From Alisma plantago-aquatica (lineage: Eukaryota > Streptophyta > Magnoliopsida > Alismatales > Alismataceae), in contig OY856410.1 in the NCBI GenBank assembly GCA_963693085.1, positions 890,023,835 through 890,087,834 on the forward strand: a stretch of 64,000 nt of DNA, written 5' to 3'. This document shows, in pieces, positions 48,232 through 61,280 of the stretch. Numbering within the stretch: position 1 is the first letter of the stretch; each line of letters starts with the position of its first letter. A program made the translations under genes and the position numbers. The notes under the pieces were generated by a model, which was not told where the DNA came from, searched no databases, and was given only the letters and a program-made list of their open reading frames with translations.

Positions 48232-50180
48232 AGGGAGGGAAAAGATAAATAGATCAAGAATTTTTAGAGATTACACTTTTCATATGTTGAATAGTATCAT
48301 ACAAAATTTTAATATGCATGTTAATTTATTTAACTTCTTTGCTCGAGTTAGGACATTCTTTTAGCTTGTAGAGTAAATTATATAAACACACAAGCATTAG
48401 TTCTAATAGTATTATATTATATTGATGGGAAAGATTAAATTTGTATTATAGCATTATACATAGATATATACATTTTCATCCCTAGACATGGACTTTCAAA
48501 CTGTTCAACCTCAACCAAGAATCAATCAAATTGTTAAAAGAAAAATCCAAAATAAACCTAGTTTGAATTAAATATTAACCCCTAAACCCAAAATTGATTG
48601 ACAAATTCTAAATATAATAATGGGTGATTTCCATGTTATATCTTTCCATACCCATATTTTACAATCACTTCTAGATCATGAAATATGTGAATAAGTTAGG
48701 ATTAAAGTAAAATAAACAATTCATTCTTAACTTTTCCTTTTTAACATGTTTAATATGTCCATCAAAACTATAAGAATCAATTACAAAAGGATAACAAATA
48801 TGTATTATGAACTAATCACAAACACATAGGAATAAAACTAGGAATTGATATCATCTTCAACATATACTTGAGTACTAACATCCATTGTTATTTACAAACA
48901 CTTCCATAAGTAATATTATGATGTTTTCATCTAGAACACTCTTTAATTCTATGAAAATACCTAAGGAATTTACTAATTGAATTCATCTAACATATGACTC
49001 TGATCAAAACTTCTATGTCAACTTGAATCTCTATAAGGTAAAGGTAACCAAAAAAATTAATTATGTGTGACATCCTAAAGTAGTTTATTAGGAAGTTAAT
49101 ACTAATGAGGAATTGCATATCAAATCAAGGTGATAAAAACAATATAGAAGAGTAATTATAAGTAAATTTCAAGTATGAAATTATGATAATATTCATGATT
49201 CAACTTCAATTTTATCTTTGTTGTTATTATGATCATTCTTTAGCTATGTTGTGACTTGAGTCCTAAGTTGAGTACTTAAATGACCTGCTCGATCTCGATA
49301 ATTGTACAATTTACTTGACCAATAAATCTAAGATACTTTGTTTTTTGGTTTGCCTCTAAACTCATTTGAATCTTACCATCCAAGTGAAAGATAGTACTTG
49401 GTGACTTACTTGATAAATAATAATGTATAACTTAGGAATCTTAAGATTGTGAACTGAACTAAACTATGTCTGTATAGAGGTTGTCACATAAGGTCTGAGA
49501 GTGACTAAAAAACTTTTTTAGGCTATGGCTCTATGTCATGGGTGCTTAAGAGGGGTGCCTTTAGGATAAAAAGCCTATGACTCCACATAAAGAAGATGGC
49601 ACATGATGAGGAGTAATTGGATTTTTAGGTTGAGCAGTTTCATAAAGGTTTCTCTCTCAAACTACAATAGGCTTGGATACCATCAAAATCTATGATTATT
49701 GTTGGATACACCTAATGCACTAAACTAGTTCTATCAGTTGATGTTGGGTAATATGTTGAAGTAAACTAATGTCTAGTTAGTTGATATTGGGTACTTCCTA
49801 TTTCTATATACAAGTTATATCCTACTAAATAGGATAGTATATATATATATATATATCATTAGGATGGCTTATTATTTTTATGTATTCCATTGAATTATTG
49901 ATATGCTCAATTGATCTTACTAGAAACACTCATGAAATACTGATGAATGCATATTCCTCCAATTCTCATTACAAACTTTAAACTAGTTTTTTTTTGTTTC
50001 GAGTAATCATTTCGTGTTAATTTCTTAGTTTGTTGTTTTGCTTTTGATCTCAAGTTGTTAGGATTTTGATAGAATTTTTCACCCTTATGCAAGGGGGCAA
50101 AGCACCACCCAACTCTAAATCCTGATAGAAGTGCATCACCTATTCCATGATTCAAGTGCAGAAGAAATTGGAGGGTAAAA
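48230..50180. other. AT-rich intergenic stretch
   Basis: No coding or element boundary could be supported. A short (TA)n lies near 49838-49853. Confidence 0.5.
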
Positions 50181-51610
50181 TGAAGCATATCAGCATATTC
50201 AGCTAAGCCAGTCAGGCAGTTGAGTTCCCTAGTTAGCCAGTTGGCCCATCAAGCCAACAACGCTTCTCAAGCACAAATGAATTGGCTGAGTGGTGTCACC
50301 ATTTTGGTGACTGTGATTCATGCACCCCAAATTAGTAACCCCAATACTTGTGATGATATTCCAACCACACAACTCACGTTGCAAGTTGGCCAACTAGAAT
50401 TTGGTCCTTCAATTGTTGTATCCAATAGGAGCCTTACCGAACCTCTAGTTGGCCAATTGGTTCTACGAATCATCCTATTGGAATTCAATTTTAGTTGCTT
50501 CTAAAGTCAGAGCAGTCAAAGTTTTGAAGATCAGCTAGCCGGTCAACTCACTTCACCAGTCGACCAACATACCTGTAGAAAATTTCCTTTGAGAGAAAAC
50601 TAGTTGGTCAAATTACATTCCAGTCAGTCAAACCTAATTATATCTAGAAGAATCACCAGAGGCTAGTTGGCCAAGCCAAAATCCCAATCAAAAGACATAG
50701 GTCCAGTTAACACACCACATAAAAGGTCATTTGTCTGACTAGTGGTACCAATGAGGTGACTGACTTAGTAGATATGGCACAAGAAAGAGCCTCTGGACCA
50801 ACTATGGGTTTGGAGCCATCTGTATAAAAGAATAAATTGACCTAATATTAAGGGGTTCATCTATACTCAGTACCAACCTCATTTTGGTGCAACAATCAGA
50901 GAAAAAGAAAGGGGATTTCATCCTCTTCATGAAGATTGTCATCCCATTGATGTTGGAGTGGAGTTTTGTATTCAAAGACCATTGATTGTCTTCTCCATCA
51001 TTTTCATTGGTATAATCTCCTCTCTCCTCTTTTGTATTCATTTTTTCTCCATGTGCATGAGCAAGTAAACTCTATCGTTGAGGCATGGGGAGTATCCCCA
51101 TCACCCAATTTTTCACAGTTGTTATTAAACTCAGTGTTTTAGATAATTTGACTGTTATTCTCATTCATTTATTGCTTGATCTTTGAACTAATCATTTATT
51201 TGCATGTTAGCTATAATACTAAATGTTGAAATATTGAAATTTAGGATTAGATCACAGAAGCTATAATACTAAATGTTGGCACAAGTATCAATTTTATGTG
51301 ATCTCATCTAGTGAATTTATAGAATTCTAGATGAGATCACAGAAGGATTTCTACAAGACTATTATGTGACAATATGTGGGAAATGAGACCTCAAGCCCAC
51401 ACAGAAAATTGATACTTGTGCCAACTCATGTTCTAAAATAAGACTGATTCACATTGTCTAGTCTAATTAGCCACTTTTTTGAGTTGTGATAAGAACAGTT
51501 ACATAAGTGACGATGATAAAATTCAAAATGTCCCAATGCATCTTAAACATTGTTAGTAATAATCTTACAATCGTTTACATTACCTTGCAATTATTAGTTC
51601 AATCTTAGTT
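50181..51610 (+). repeat. Athila-like leader block A
   Basis: Shares with block C (54.2-55.6 kb) the order of 'gggttt.gagccatc..tataaaag', 'ctcattttggtgcaa', 'ggcatggggagtatccccat' and 'ttcatttattgcttg'. A GGGGAGTATCCCC hairpin is at 51086-51098. No protein recognised. Confidence 0.6.
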
Positions 51611-51819
51611 AAATAACTCCCTTAAGATTAGTTTTAAATATTATTCTAAACAAGTGGCTCATAATAAATTTTTGAATCACGTTATCATTTGAGTTTGAAA
51701 CTTTAGTGATATGTGATAGACTCATTCTCTTGCAGGTGGTGATTTTTGTGCCTTTTTTTGGTAAAAACTAGGATTTATAACTTAGTATTTTTGGGGTATA
51801 AAAATAATACATCAAGTTT

Positions 51820-51837
51820 TGGCATAATTGTGGGTGG
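51820..51837 (+). other. Degenerate tRNA-Asp-type primer-binding site (block B)
   Basis: TGGCATAATTGTGGGTGG resembles the Athila primer site TGGCGCCGTTGCCGGGGA. Most differences are transitions. Confidence 0.4.
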
Positions 51838-53138
51838 TTGGATTAATTCAAAGAGAGAAACAATTATCACTCAAGAAAAATCTCAAGAAAAATGATGAAA
51901 GATTGCATATTTTGGCTCCATAACTCCAAGAATTGGAGTGAGGGCCATTAATGTATATAGGGTCACTCAAATGGCCATACATTTTGCATACAAACTCATA
52001 ATTAGATTAGTTGAATATTTTTTTATGGAAATCAACTTCCTTCTAAACAAGTATATATATGGCATATTTAAGTCAGGTGACTCACCCTTGATTTGCTTTG
52101 TGAGTTAGGTGAGTAGGTTGTAGGCTAAGGATAATGTAGATAGTGAGTGCGACAAATAATGTTACCAATCAGGAGATTGGAATTCATCTTCAAATTGTCA
52201 ATAACCAACATAGTTTTGGAGACCCGACAATCATCTAGCTCACTTCACAAGTTCACCAACTCGCCTATAGGTAAAAATTATTATCGTGAGTCACCTAATT
52301 TGTTACACAAGTCAATCAACTAGAAAGTATACCCCAACACTAAAATGTCTCTAGATTCCACATCTAATGAAAAAATTGAGTGACTCAAGTTGTGTTGGAA
52401 GTAAAATATGATTATATATGCAGAAACTATAGTTACTAGCTACTTTGTTCGTCTGTCCCTCTAGTCATCCAAAACTCATGTCATAGATATATCCAGTAGA
52501 TGGTTGACAATTGTTCAATAACTTTGTATGGATCTCTTATCTTGTGAGCTAATATAAAAGCACTTGATGAAATTATAGGGCAAGGTTTCACATTCTATCT
52601 CTCTCATCTACAACCCTAATAGTCACCAAGGAGGGCCAGAGAGAAAGCATTGATTTGACGTGAAGACGCACTCCACCATAGATATGGACCTGAGACTATA
52701 GCTATCGTTTGGGATTTGTGACAAGACCACTAGGTTTCTCCTCTATGTTGCTACTTTATCCATAAACTTTTCTTTTCTCTCTATTTTTATATCATGAACA
52801 AGGTTATAGAGTAGATCTTTTACTAGTGTGTGGGTATTAGCCATGTTGCCCATATCAGGTACTCTCATGTTAGAAATTGTAATTCATATAGATTTTTGGA
52901 TTGATTATTAATTCATTGATTGCATGCTCTATACATTAGCTACCTATCTTACATGACTGTTAGAATCTTGAATCTAAAGACTTTGAAATCAAGGATTAGA
53001 ATACCAATTAGTATCGTTGAATCCCAAATGAGACCAAAGAAGGAAGTTTTCTGGAGTGATAGACTAAAGATTTGTAGATAATGAGACCTCGAGCCTAGGG
53101 GAAAACTATCCTTGTGAATACATAATGTAACATACTTA

Positions 53139-53426
53139 TGTAACGTCTCAATATTGTGGCCTCAGATAAAATGATCTTAAAAGGAATGATTGAACTATAC
53201 ATATCAGCAAGGTACACCTCCTTTTTGGGGATCCCATCATTAAAAAACTCAGTGGTTAAGCGTGTTCAACTCAGAGTAGTACTAGGATGGGTGAGCAGTC
53301 GAGAAGTTTATCTTGGCTTGTGTGTGAGTGAGGAAAAAAAACAGTTAAATCTAGTGGTGTTCTATGAGGCTGATCATCATTCTTGAAACTCTACTAGAGC
53401 CTTGGGCAATGGGATCAAACTTTACA
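53139..53426 (+). repeat. Cassandra 5' LTR
   Basis: 288 bp. The 5S-like segment at 53227-53310 keeps the A-box-like 'ggttaagcgtgtt' and the C-box-like 'tactaggatgggtga'. Confidence 0.88.
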
Positions 53427-53428
53427 AA

Positions 53429-53440
53429 TGGTATCAGATC
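53429..53440 (+). other. Cassandra primer-binding site
   Basis: TGGTATCAGATC, two bases after the 5' LTR. It matches the initiator tRNA-Met site at ten of twelve positions. Confidence 0.8.
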
Positions 53441-53669
53441 CAAATCCCCTCTAGTAGGTGGGGCCCACTTGGCATGCCAGTCTTTGAGTAGTGCAGTCTA
53501 GGCATGTTGGAAAGGGGTATCCAATTTGATGGAGCCACCCTTGCACTGGTAGTCATGGTCAGGAGTTGGGTGTAAATGGGCCATCTGGGTCTGCACTAAA
53601 ATGGTGATAGATTGTGAGGCCATATAGTTGAGCCTTGATGAGGATCTCAAGATTCTAAGTTTTGTAGAT

Positions 53670-53959
53670 TGTAACGTCTCAGGATTTGTGGCCCTATATA
53701 AAATGATCTTAAAAGGAATCATTGGATTACCCATATCACCAAGGTACACCTGCTTCTCAGGGAGCTCATCACTAAAATTTTTATGGTTAATCATGTTCAT
53801 CCCAGAGTAGTACTAGGATGGGTGACTAGTCAAGAATTTTATCTTAGCTTGTGCATGAGTGAGGACAAATCACACAATAAAGGATAGTAATGGTATGTGG
53901 GGCCAGTCATGATTCCTAAAACTCTACTACTGCCTTGGGCAGTGGGCCCAGACTTTACA
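53670..53959 (+). repeat. Cassandra 3' LTR
   Basis: 290 bp, more diverged. The 5S-like segment at ~53757-53845 keeps 'gagtagtactaggatgggtg' but has 'ggttaatcatgtt' in place of the A-box. Confidence 0.88.
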
Positions 53960-54180
53960 CATAATCTGAAAGGATATGAAGTTGCTTGGGAATAGTCTAA
54001 ATATTTTTATTAGTGAGAAATGTAATGTGAGAGAGTGGATGCATAGGCAGTGGTGATGAAAGTTGTCATCCTAATAATTTTACTGTAGTGCTAAATGTTA
54101 ATTCTTTCTCAAACAATTCATCTTTCTCACTTCATTAATTTAGTCAACCAAACAAACCTTCAAATAAAAGTCTTTATTGG

Positions 54181-55600
54181 TTAGTTTTCTTAATTAGGAT
54201 AAAGTTTCTAATTTGTTCTTAAAAGGTTATCATTTGGGTTAGACCTTAATTGTACTATCATATGATCCCTCCTCTTACAATTTATATTTTTTGTGCTATA
54301 TTTTGGTAAAAACTAGGATTTCACATCTTAGTGAATTTGGGGGTACAAAAATATTGCATCAAAGTTTGGCATCATTTCTAGGTAAAAGAGAGAAGAATTA
54401 TCCTTGGATGTTGATTTGGCTGACTGGACTCTAGAGAGTCTTCTGGAGATAATCTGGGTCGACTAACTATAATGTGAGTTAGCTAACTAGTCTTCTCTCG
54501 GAGGGCACTACACAACAGACACGTCATCTGACTAGTGAAGTGAGTCAGTGTTGGAGGGCCAGTTGAATTATCTATAGCATAGTGCCCAAAATGAATTCTA
54601 GTGGGCATACTTACATTCAGGTCAGTGTTCCCATATTATCTCCAAAAGACTCACCTGAGGCTAGTTAGACAACTTAATATCCTAATGAGTGAATGGAAGT
54701 CTAGTATATGCCTCATTTAAAGGCCAGCTGGCCAAATGGAACAATAGACAAGGTGCAAGAAAGATAGTCACTAGCTCAAGTGTGGGTTTAGATCCACCCA
54801 TACAAAAGAAGAACTCAAATGAACATTGACAGGTTCATCTACACATAATTTTTCAACTCATTTTGGTGCAAGGGCCAAAGAAAATGAGAGTGGATTCCAT
54901 CCTATTCATGGATATTGCCATCCTATTGTTACTAGAGTGAAGATTGATAGTTAGATCCCACTAGTTGTCTTCATCATCATCTTCATTGACATTCTCTCCT
55001 CTCTATTCTTTTGTATTTGTGCTTTCTTCATGGATATGAGAAAGTAGACTCCATCGTTAGGGCATGGGGAGTATCCCCATTTCTTGCATATTGTTCTAAT
55101 TGTTATCAAACTCAATATTTTAGATATTTAGATTCATTCATTTATTGCTTGCTCTTCAAAATGATTATTGTATTTTCATGATAGATATAATCATAGATCC
55201 TTAAATTCTAGATTAGATCCTCAAAAGAATGCATATAATTCCATATGAGATCATAGAAGGAGTTCTACAAGAGGATTGGGTGATAATCTGTGGGTAACAA
55301 GACCTCAAGATCACAGAGAATTCAATCTGTATGCCAATCAATGTTTTGAAAGGAGATAGATTCACATGATCCTATTTTAATTAGTACTATATGATGATTT
55401 GTAATAGTTAGAATATAAAATTGACGGTGGTGAAATCCAAAGTTCCCAATTCTTTTAAATATTTTTATCAATCCTCTTTTTAATCGCTTTCATTTTTTTG
55501 GAATTAATACTTCAATCTTTGTTGATCAATTATCTCCAAATTGGATTCTAGTTCTTAAGAAATTTCTTACTTTGATCTTGAGATTGATAGGACTTTCCAT
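54181..55600 (+). repeat. Athila-like leader block C
   Basis: Contains 'ggtaaaaactaggatttcac', then the primer-like site at 54367-54384, then the phrases shared with block A including GGGGAGTATCCCC (55063-55075). It leads directly into the gag remnant. Confidence 0.6.
54367..54384 (+). other. Degenerate tRNA-Asp-type primer-binding site (block C)
   Basis: TGGCATCATTTCTAGGTA differs from TGGCGCCGTTGCCGGGGA at seven of 18 positions, five of them C/T or G/A changes. Confidence 0.45.
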
Positions 55601-57930
55601 TGCCTAAACCAAGAGTATAGAAATAGGATGGATGAGGAAGAAATGGACTAGTGGGTGAACCTAGATCTTGAAGCCCAGAGAGAGGTTCTCATTCCAGAAA
55701 TAGAGCTACCATAGCAGAGGAAAATAGAGGTAGAGAGGATGTCACTCTTGAGGTCGAATGATAAAAGAGTATTAGAGACTTCTTTGTCCCTACAAATACA
55801 TATGCATTCACATGGTAGTTCCTCCATCTACCATTGCCCCACAGTTTGGGATCCACTTGCATTGGGTCACAATGAAACAAATCAATACCTTATCCAGTAA
55901 AAAAGGAGAGGTTTTCCATGACCATTTGCAACAGTTCATAGATTTTTCCGCCTTACACAAAAAGACTTGAGTGTCAGAGGATGCTATAAGACACTGGATG
56001 TTCAAGTAATCCTTAACAAATAAGATAAGAAATTGGTACAGTGATATGGAGGGAGACAATACCACTACCTAGGATAAGACAAGGACTTCAAACTATGTTT
56101 TTGGTGAAATATTATCCTCTATATCTTACTTACCAAATCTGGGGCCAGATCACATAGTTCTCCATGGCTCCAGGCGATTTCCCTAAAGAGGCTTGAGAAA
56201 TACTCAAGGATCTCCTATGTCGATCCTTGTATCATGACATTCCACTGATTCAGTTGATCAAAACTTTCAACAACTGTGTAGATGATGACACCAATTAGTT
56301 CCTAGATTCCTCAACTGGAGGACATTTAATGTTCAAAATATCCAACAGTGTTTAAGAGGTCAAGAGTGTCTCTAAAAATAAGACCAATTTCAATAAAAGA
56401 CATGAAGGTGTTCTCAATTAGATAAGCAGAAGATATCTAAACTCAATTCCATAGTTGAGTCTCTAAAGAAGTTGTCCTTGAACTACGAAGGTCTAGAATT
56501 CTCTTTCAACACCTTTGAGAGAAGAGGACATACACATCATATAATGCAACAAGTTAAATTAGCAAACCATTTCTGTGAAGCTTGCAATTCCAATGATCAT
56601 TTTCCTCTAAGTTGTCAACTCCTTTACAATGTCATGGTAAATAATGCACATGTACCACATGAAGAAAGGTATATGGAAGATATAAGTTCCATCCATAATA
56701 TCCATGGATAAGGATACTACAATCCCAATGAGATCAAGTATCATTGGGCGTTGCAAAAAAATATATGTGGCAGGTCCTGAAAATGCCTTTAATTGAGTAG
56801 AGGATAGGAGAACAACCAAAGTTAAGGTCCTCTTGAGTTCCTAAACAATTAACAATAGAACTTTAGGAACCAAAGGAATTTTTGAGACAACATCCAGAAC
56901 CATGGGTACAATCAAGGGAAAGAAATCTAGAATCCAAACTAAGTTCCATAGACATCAGATCCAAGCATTCTCCCCACAAATCATGGCATGTTTACTATCA
57001 TTGAGAAGATCCTCCTATATTAGCAGTCCATCATTGACGGTATGTAGATAGTGCTCTCAAATCAGCAAGTCTATCAAAAGTATATTAACTCATAGTTGGC
57101 CTAGCTTTCTAGTTCTCTATGTCCTCCTATAGGTACATTTGGAACACAACTAGAAAACAATACTAAACATCCCAAGTAGCTGAAGGTTATTTCCACATGT
57201 TCAGTAAACATGTATGTACCACCTCTCCTAAAGTGACACCGACTACCATTCATATTGACTTCGATGAAGATGACATAGTGATGGTTGAAAAGGAACATGC
57301 ATATGATATCCATTTTGTTATTCACACATGTTAGGCAAATGATGTTGAAGATGTACAAGTTGAAGTTGTTGATCTATAACTGTCAGGTTACAAACCAAGA
57401 TCCCCATACCAAGCACATCTAAGGCAAACAATGTTGGATTTCATGTTCATGAAGTTCAAGGAATCTATGAAGAAGATCCATGTGGACATCCCTTCCTTAG
57501 ATGTTGTTTCTAAGATACCAGTGTGGTCAATATACTTATAAACCATCTTCATCAGGTAATACGCCACCAAGGAGTATGAAAATATGAAGCTAGCTAGGAC
57601 ATACTAAGATATTATCCTAAAAAATATGCCTATATATAATAAGGGTCTTGACTATTTTGGGATTGGTTGCTACCTTGGGGACAACACTTGCAAAAAGGGC
57701 TAGGAGATTTGGATGCTATTATTTCAATATTAACATACAACCATTACCAAAGATTGGGATTCACCAATCTTCTCCCAATAACCATGATGATTTAGATAAA
57801 AGACTCTTCTATGATGAAACCTATGCCGATCATAGGGGACATTCAACTCAAGGTTGTAGGGATGCCTATGTACCTTGTGAATTTTTTTTTTCATGAACAT
57901 AAAGGAGGATCTTAGATACCATATCATCTT
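55600..57930 (+). pseudogene. Gag/protease region of the Athila-like element, decayed
   Basis: Broken plus-strand frames. A 79-codon piece (56472-56711) contains CEACNSNDHFPLSC, a knuckle-like CX2C...H...C group as in Athila gag. The rest has many stops and frameshifts. Position before the RT supports a gag-protease identity, but the motif evidence is thin. Confidence 0.45.
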
Positions 57931-58639
57931 CGTTACCCATTTCTAGAAACACTCAAATCTTTGGTTGATGTAGAAGTGGGAACTTCTTCTGAGAGAGACA
58001 CTCAAGTTTAGGGTGTTTATAGTTTAAAAGGCTTAGTATTCATGAGGAAGTCTTCTTTCTTAACAACATTGCTAAATTATCTCACCTAAGGAATGATAGT
58101 GAATTTTCAAAGACCCCTTGCAAACAACCATCACCATCATGGACAATTGAGATTTTGATGAGATAAAGGTTGATCAATGTCAATTTTACTTAGACACATA
58201 TGAAGAGGGACCGATGTTGAATTTGAAGATTTGAAAATGAATCAGTGGTTGAAGAAGAGATGGAAACATCTAAGGCACCAAAGATGAAGACCCTATCAGA
58301 AGGGCTAGAGTATATATAAATTAATGAGAAGGAGGTATGCCATGTGATCATAAATTCAGATCTCACTAATTACTTGTAAGACATATTGATGTTTAATCTG
58401 AGGAAAAGAAATATATTATGGAATACTAGATGATTGTTCTGACAAGTATAATCTAGACCATTTTCATGCATAAGATCTGCATGGTAGACGACTATCAACC
58501 ATCTAGAAACCCCATGCATTGAATGAATCCCAACATGAAAGATATGCTCCTTATTAGAAGTGATAAAATTTCTCAAGGTGAGGATCATCTATCCTGTTTT
58601 AAATTCCCCTTGGGTAAGCCCTCTTTAGTTAGTCCCAAA

Positions 58640-59765
58640 GTTTGGTAGAACAATAGTTTTAAGGAATGAAAAGAAAAAGCTTATTCCCATATGCATAGAT
58701 ATGGGGTGCAAGATGTGCATTGATTATAGAAAGATGGACTAAGCCGCATAAAAGGATCACTTACCCCTCCCTTTTTTAATCATGTTTTAGAGTGATGAGT
58801 ACATCAAGAATACTTATTTTATATTGATGGATATTATGAGTTCTATCAAATCCTAATCCACCTAGATGATCAAGAAAAGACTAGATTTATATCTCCTTTT
58901 GGCACCTATGCTTTAGAAGGATGACGTTCTAGTTATGCAATGCCCCTTCCACCTTCCACTGTTTCACATAAGCTATTTTATAGGAATAACTAAAACTGCG
59001 ATAATTATTTTCATGGATGACTTCTTTATGTATGGTGACTCTTTTGACTCTTGTTTGCATCCCCTTTATCTTGTATTTAGCAAAGTGGGAAGAAGCACAT
59101 CTAGTGCTTAATTGAGGAAATACCACTTCATGGTGAAGGAGGGTATTGTTCTCACCCACAAAGTGAGAAATAGGAAAATAGAGGTAGAGAAGGAAAAGAT
59201 TGAGGTTATTTCCAAACTTTCACTTCCATCTATAATGAAGGGGTATGTGCCTTCTTGGGCCATGTAGGTTTTCATCTCAAGTTTATAAAACACTTCTCAA
59301 AAATTAGAATTCCACTTAGAAATCTTCTTTTCAAGGAAGCTATATTCTTATTTGATGTTACATGCATGGAAAGGTTCACCAATTTGAATTTGGTCTTAAT
59401 ATTTTGAGATCATGTGCTAGAGATTATGTAGTAGGAGAGGTCTTGGGATATCATATTGACAAGAGGAACCATTTGATTTATTATTTCGTGAAGACGTTTG
59501 GCAAAGCACAAGGAACTTAGCCACCTCTAAGAAGTAGTTTCTCACCACTGTGTTAGCCTTTTACAAGTTCATGTTGTATCTTGTTGGCTCAATGGTAATG
59601 GTCTACATTGACTATGTTTCCATTTACTATCTAATAATGAAGAAGGAAGCCAATCCCATGCTATTATAATGGATGTGTTGTTACAAGAGTTTCATTTGGA
59701 AATATGTGACAAGAAAGGAAGTGGGAATGTGGTGGCTAGTCACATAAGCCACATTCATGTCTAAC
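58640..59765 (+). pseudogene. Reverse transcriptase-RNase H of the Athila-like element, decayed
   Basis: In broken frames: CKMCIDYRKM and KDHLPLPF (58690-58780), FMDDFFMYGDSFDSCL (~59005-59055, the RT active site), KYHFMVKEGIVLTHKV (~59120-59165), then an RNase H segment with FLTTVLAFYKFMLYLVGS (~59535-59590) and VYIDYVSIYYL. The word order is that of Athila RT-RNase H. Several stops are at CAG-, CAA- or CGA-compatible sites, and frameshifts also occur. Confidence 0.75.
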
Positions 59766-60209
59766 AATTATAGCATGATAATTGATGATTCCCTCCCCAA
59801 TGACTGATGGTGAAATTTCTTTCGACATTCCTTGGTTTGTAGATTTTTTAAACTATCTAGATGTTGGAATTTTAAACTTAAATTACACAAGTCATTCCAA
59901 AAAAATAATTCATGCATGACTTCAACAGTTACTATTGGGATTAACCATATCTTTTTCACCTAGAACTAATGGCTTGTATCAAATATGTGTCATGGAGGAG
60001 GAAGTTCGTTCCACTATTAATTGATTCCACTTAGGCCCAATAAGTGGGTACATGAGTGTGAAGAAAACCATACTATAGGCCGTCTAAAGTGATTTTTACT
60101 GGCCTACAATATTCAAATATGTGTATGAATTCATTCATTCCTATGATAAATGGCAAAGGTCCAAAAACATATCAATTAAAGATGAAATGAACTTGATATC
60201 TTGGTAGGA

Positions 60210-60755
60210 GGTTGAGATCTTTGATGTATGGGGGTGTACTACATTGGCCTATTTACCCCATTTTGTGGTTACACTTACATTCTAGTTGTAATATATTACG
60301 TCTCAAAGTGGGTGAAAGTAATCTCCACCATCTCCAACAACATCAAGACCATGATGAAGCAATTCAAGGACATCATCTTTCCCAAGTTTGGGGTACCATG
60401 CATAGTTATTTGGGATGGATGATCGCACTTATTGAAGAATAAATTTGAACACCTATTAAAGAAATGCCACACATCATAGAGTATCTTCTTCATACCATCC
60501 ACAGACAAGTTACTAATTGTAGGTCTCAAACAAATAGATAAAAGCTATTTTGGAAATGATAGTTAGACACACAAGGAAGGATTAGGTATTAAAGATTAAC
60601 TATGCTCTTCGGTCATACAAGACAACCTTGAAAATGACATCGGCTACTACTCTATTTTGAATGATCTATGACAAATCATGCCATCTCCCTGTTGAGATGG
60701 AACACAATGCTATATGGGAAATTGTAATCAATCTAGCTTAAGACTTCCATTCCAG
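60210..60755 (+). pseudogene. Integrase of the Athila-like element, decayed and truncated
   Basis: GLFTPFCGYTYILVVIYYVS, then KWVKVIST, MMKQFKDIIFPKFGVP and VIWDG (60228-60422) match the integrase core around its first two acidic positions. A weak continuation (FGNDS, KEGLGIKD) runs to ~60755. The third catalytic residue and the C-terminus cannot be placed. Confidence 0.7.
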
Positions 60756-61280
60756 GCCCCTTTTTTATTATTCTAAAATTTAGTACCTTTTTTCTAATTA
60801 AAAATGTATTTGGAGTAACTAAAGTAAAATAACATGATGTCATTATAAATATATTTTATATGATATGTATTATGATAAAATAACAAAACTAACTCTAGAG
60901 TAAGGCTCAATGTACAAATACACTAATTGATAGTTTTGACTCCTAAGAATATTTCCAGGAATAAGAGATGGTAGAAAATGAATTAATGTGAATTATAATA
61001 TTATGATTGAATAATTGGAAAGGGTAAATACATTAAGTGTATATTTAATATACAATCAATGATATATGACATTAATATTGTCAAAATATAAAACAAACGT
61101 GAAATCCAAATTTCTCACATCTTAACTAGTTACCTAATAATTTTCAAATCAATCAGATATTAATTTCTCCCCTAAATAAATTAACAAAAACGGGTAATAA
61201 TTTGGGATCTAAATGGATTGATATTTAATGTTAATGAACCGTTTCCTAATGTCCATTATTTATTCAGTGTAATGCTTCAT
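60756..61280. other. AT-rich stretch, no gene seen
   Basis: Sequence past the point where the Athila similarity stops. No terminal repeat is recognised. Confidence 0.5.

Larger units (their letters stand above)
53139..53959 (+). mobile_element. Cassandra TRIM retrotransposon with 5S rRNA-like LTRs
   Basis: Two ~290-bp direct repeats, 53139-53426 and 53670-53959, start TGTAACGTCTCA and end CTTTACA. They flank 243 bp of non-coding DNA with a TGGTATCAGA primer site at 53429. Each repeat holds a 5S rRNA-derived segment, best kept in the left copy: 'gatcccatcat', 'ggttaagcgtgtt' and 'gagtagtactaggatgggtg' (53227-53310). These are the internal Pol III promoter boxes of 5S genes, the hallmark of Cassandra. 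A clean target-site duplication was not found (ACTTA against CATAA), so the copy is old. Confidence 0.9.
51611..54180 (+). repeat. Athila-like leader block B, interrupted by Cassandra
   Basis: Weaker similarity to blocks A and C. It shares 'ggtaaaaactaggattt' and a primer-like TGGCATAATTGTGGGTGG (51820-51837) with block C. Cassandra (53139-53959) lies inside it. Confidence 0.5.
50181..60755 (+). mobile_element. Athila-like Ty3/gypsy retrotransposon remnant with repeated leader blocks
   Basis: Gag, RT, RNase H and integrase traces at 55.6-60.75 kb are preceded by three diverged copies of a leader-like block (about 50.2-51.6, 51.6-54.1 and 54.2-55.6 kb). Two degenerate tRNA-Asp-type primer sites lie at 51820-51837 and 54367-54384. 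A clear 3' LTR is absent; similarity stops at ~60755. The blocks could come from several insertions or a rearranged element. Boundaries are approximate. Confidence 0.6.

Noticed and set aside
48149..48364. 71-codon plus-strand frame
   Set aside because: Created by the (TA)n tract (Tyr-Ile run).
49676..49692. 'gcttggataccatca', like a reverse-strand primer site
   Set aside because: Match to the tRNA-Met primer site is poor and no LTR is seen beside it.
53227..53310. A genuine 5S rRNA gene
   Set aside because: Only part of the 5S sequence is kept, diverged, and inside a direct repeat next to a primer site, so it is the Cassandra LTR.
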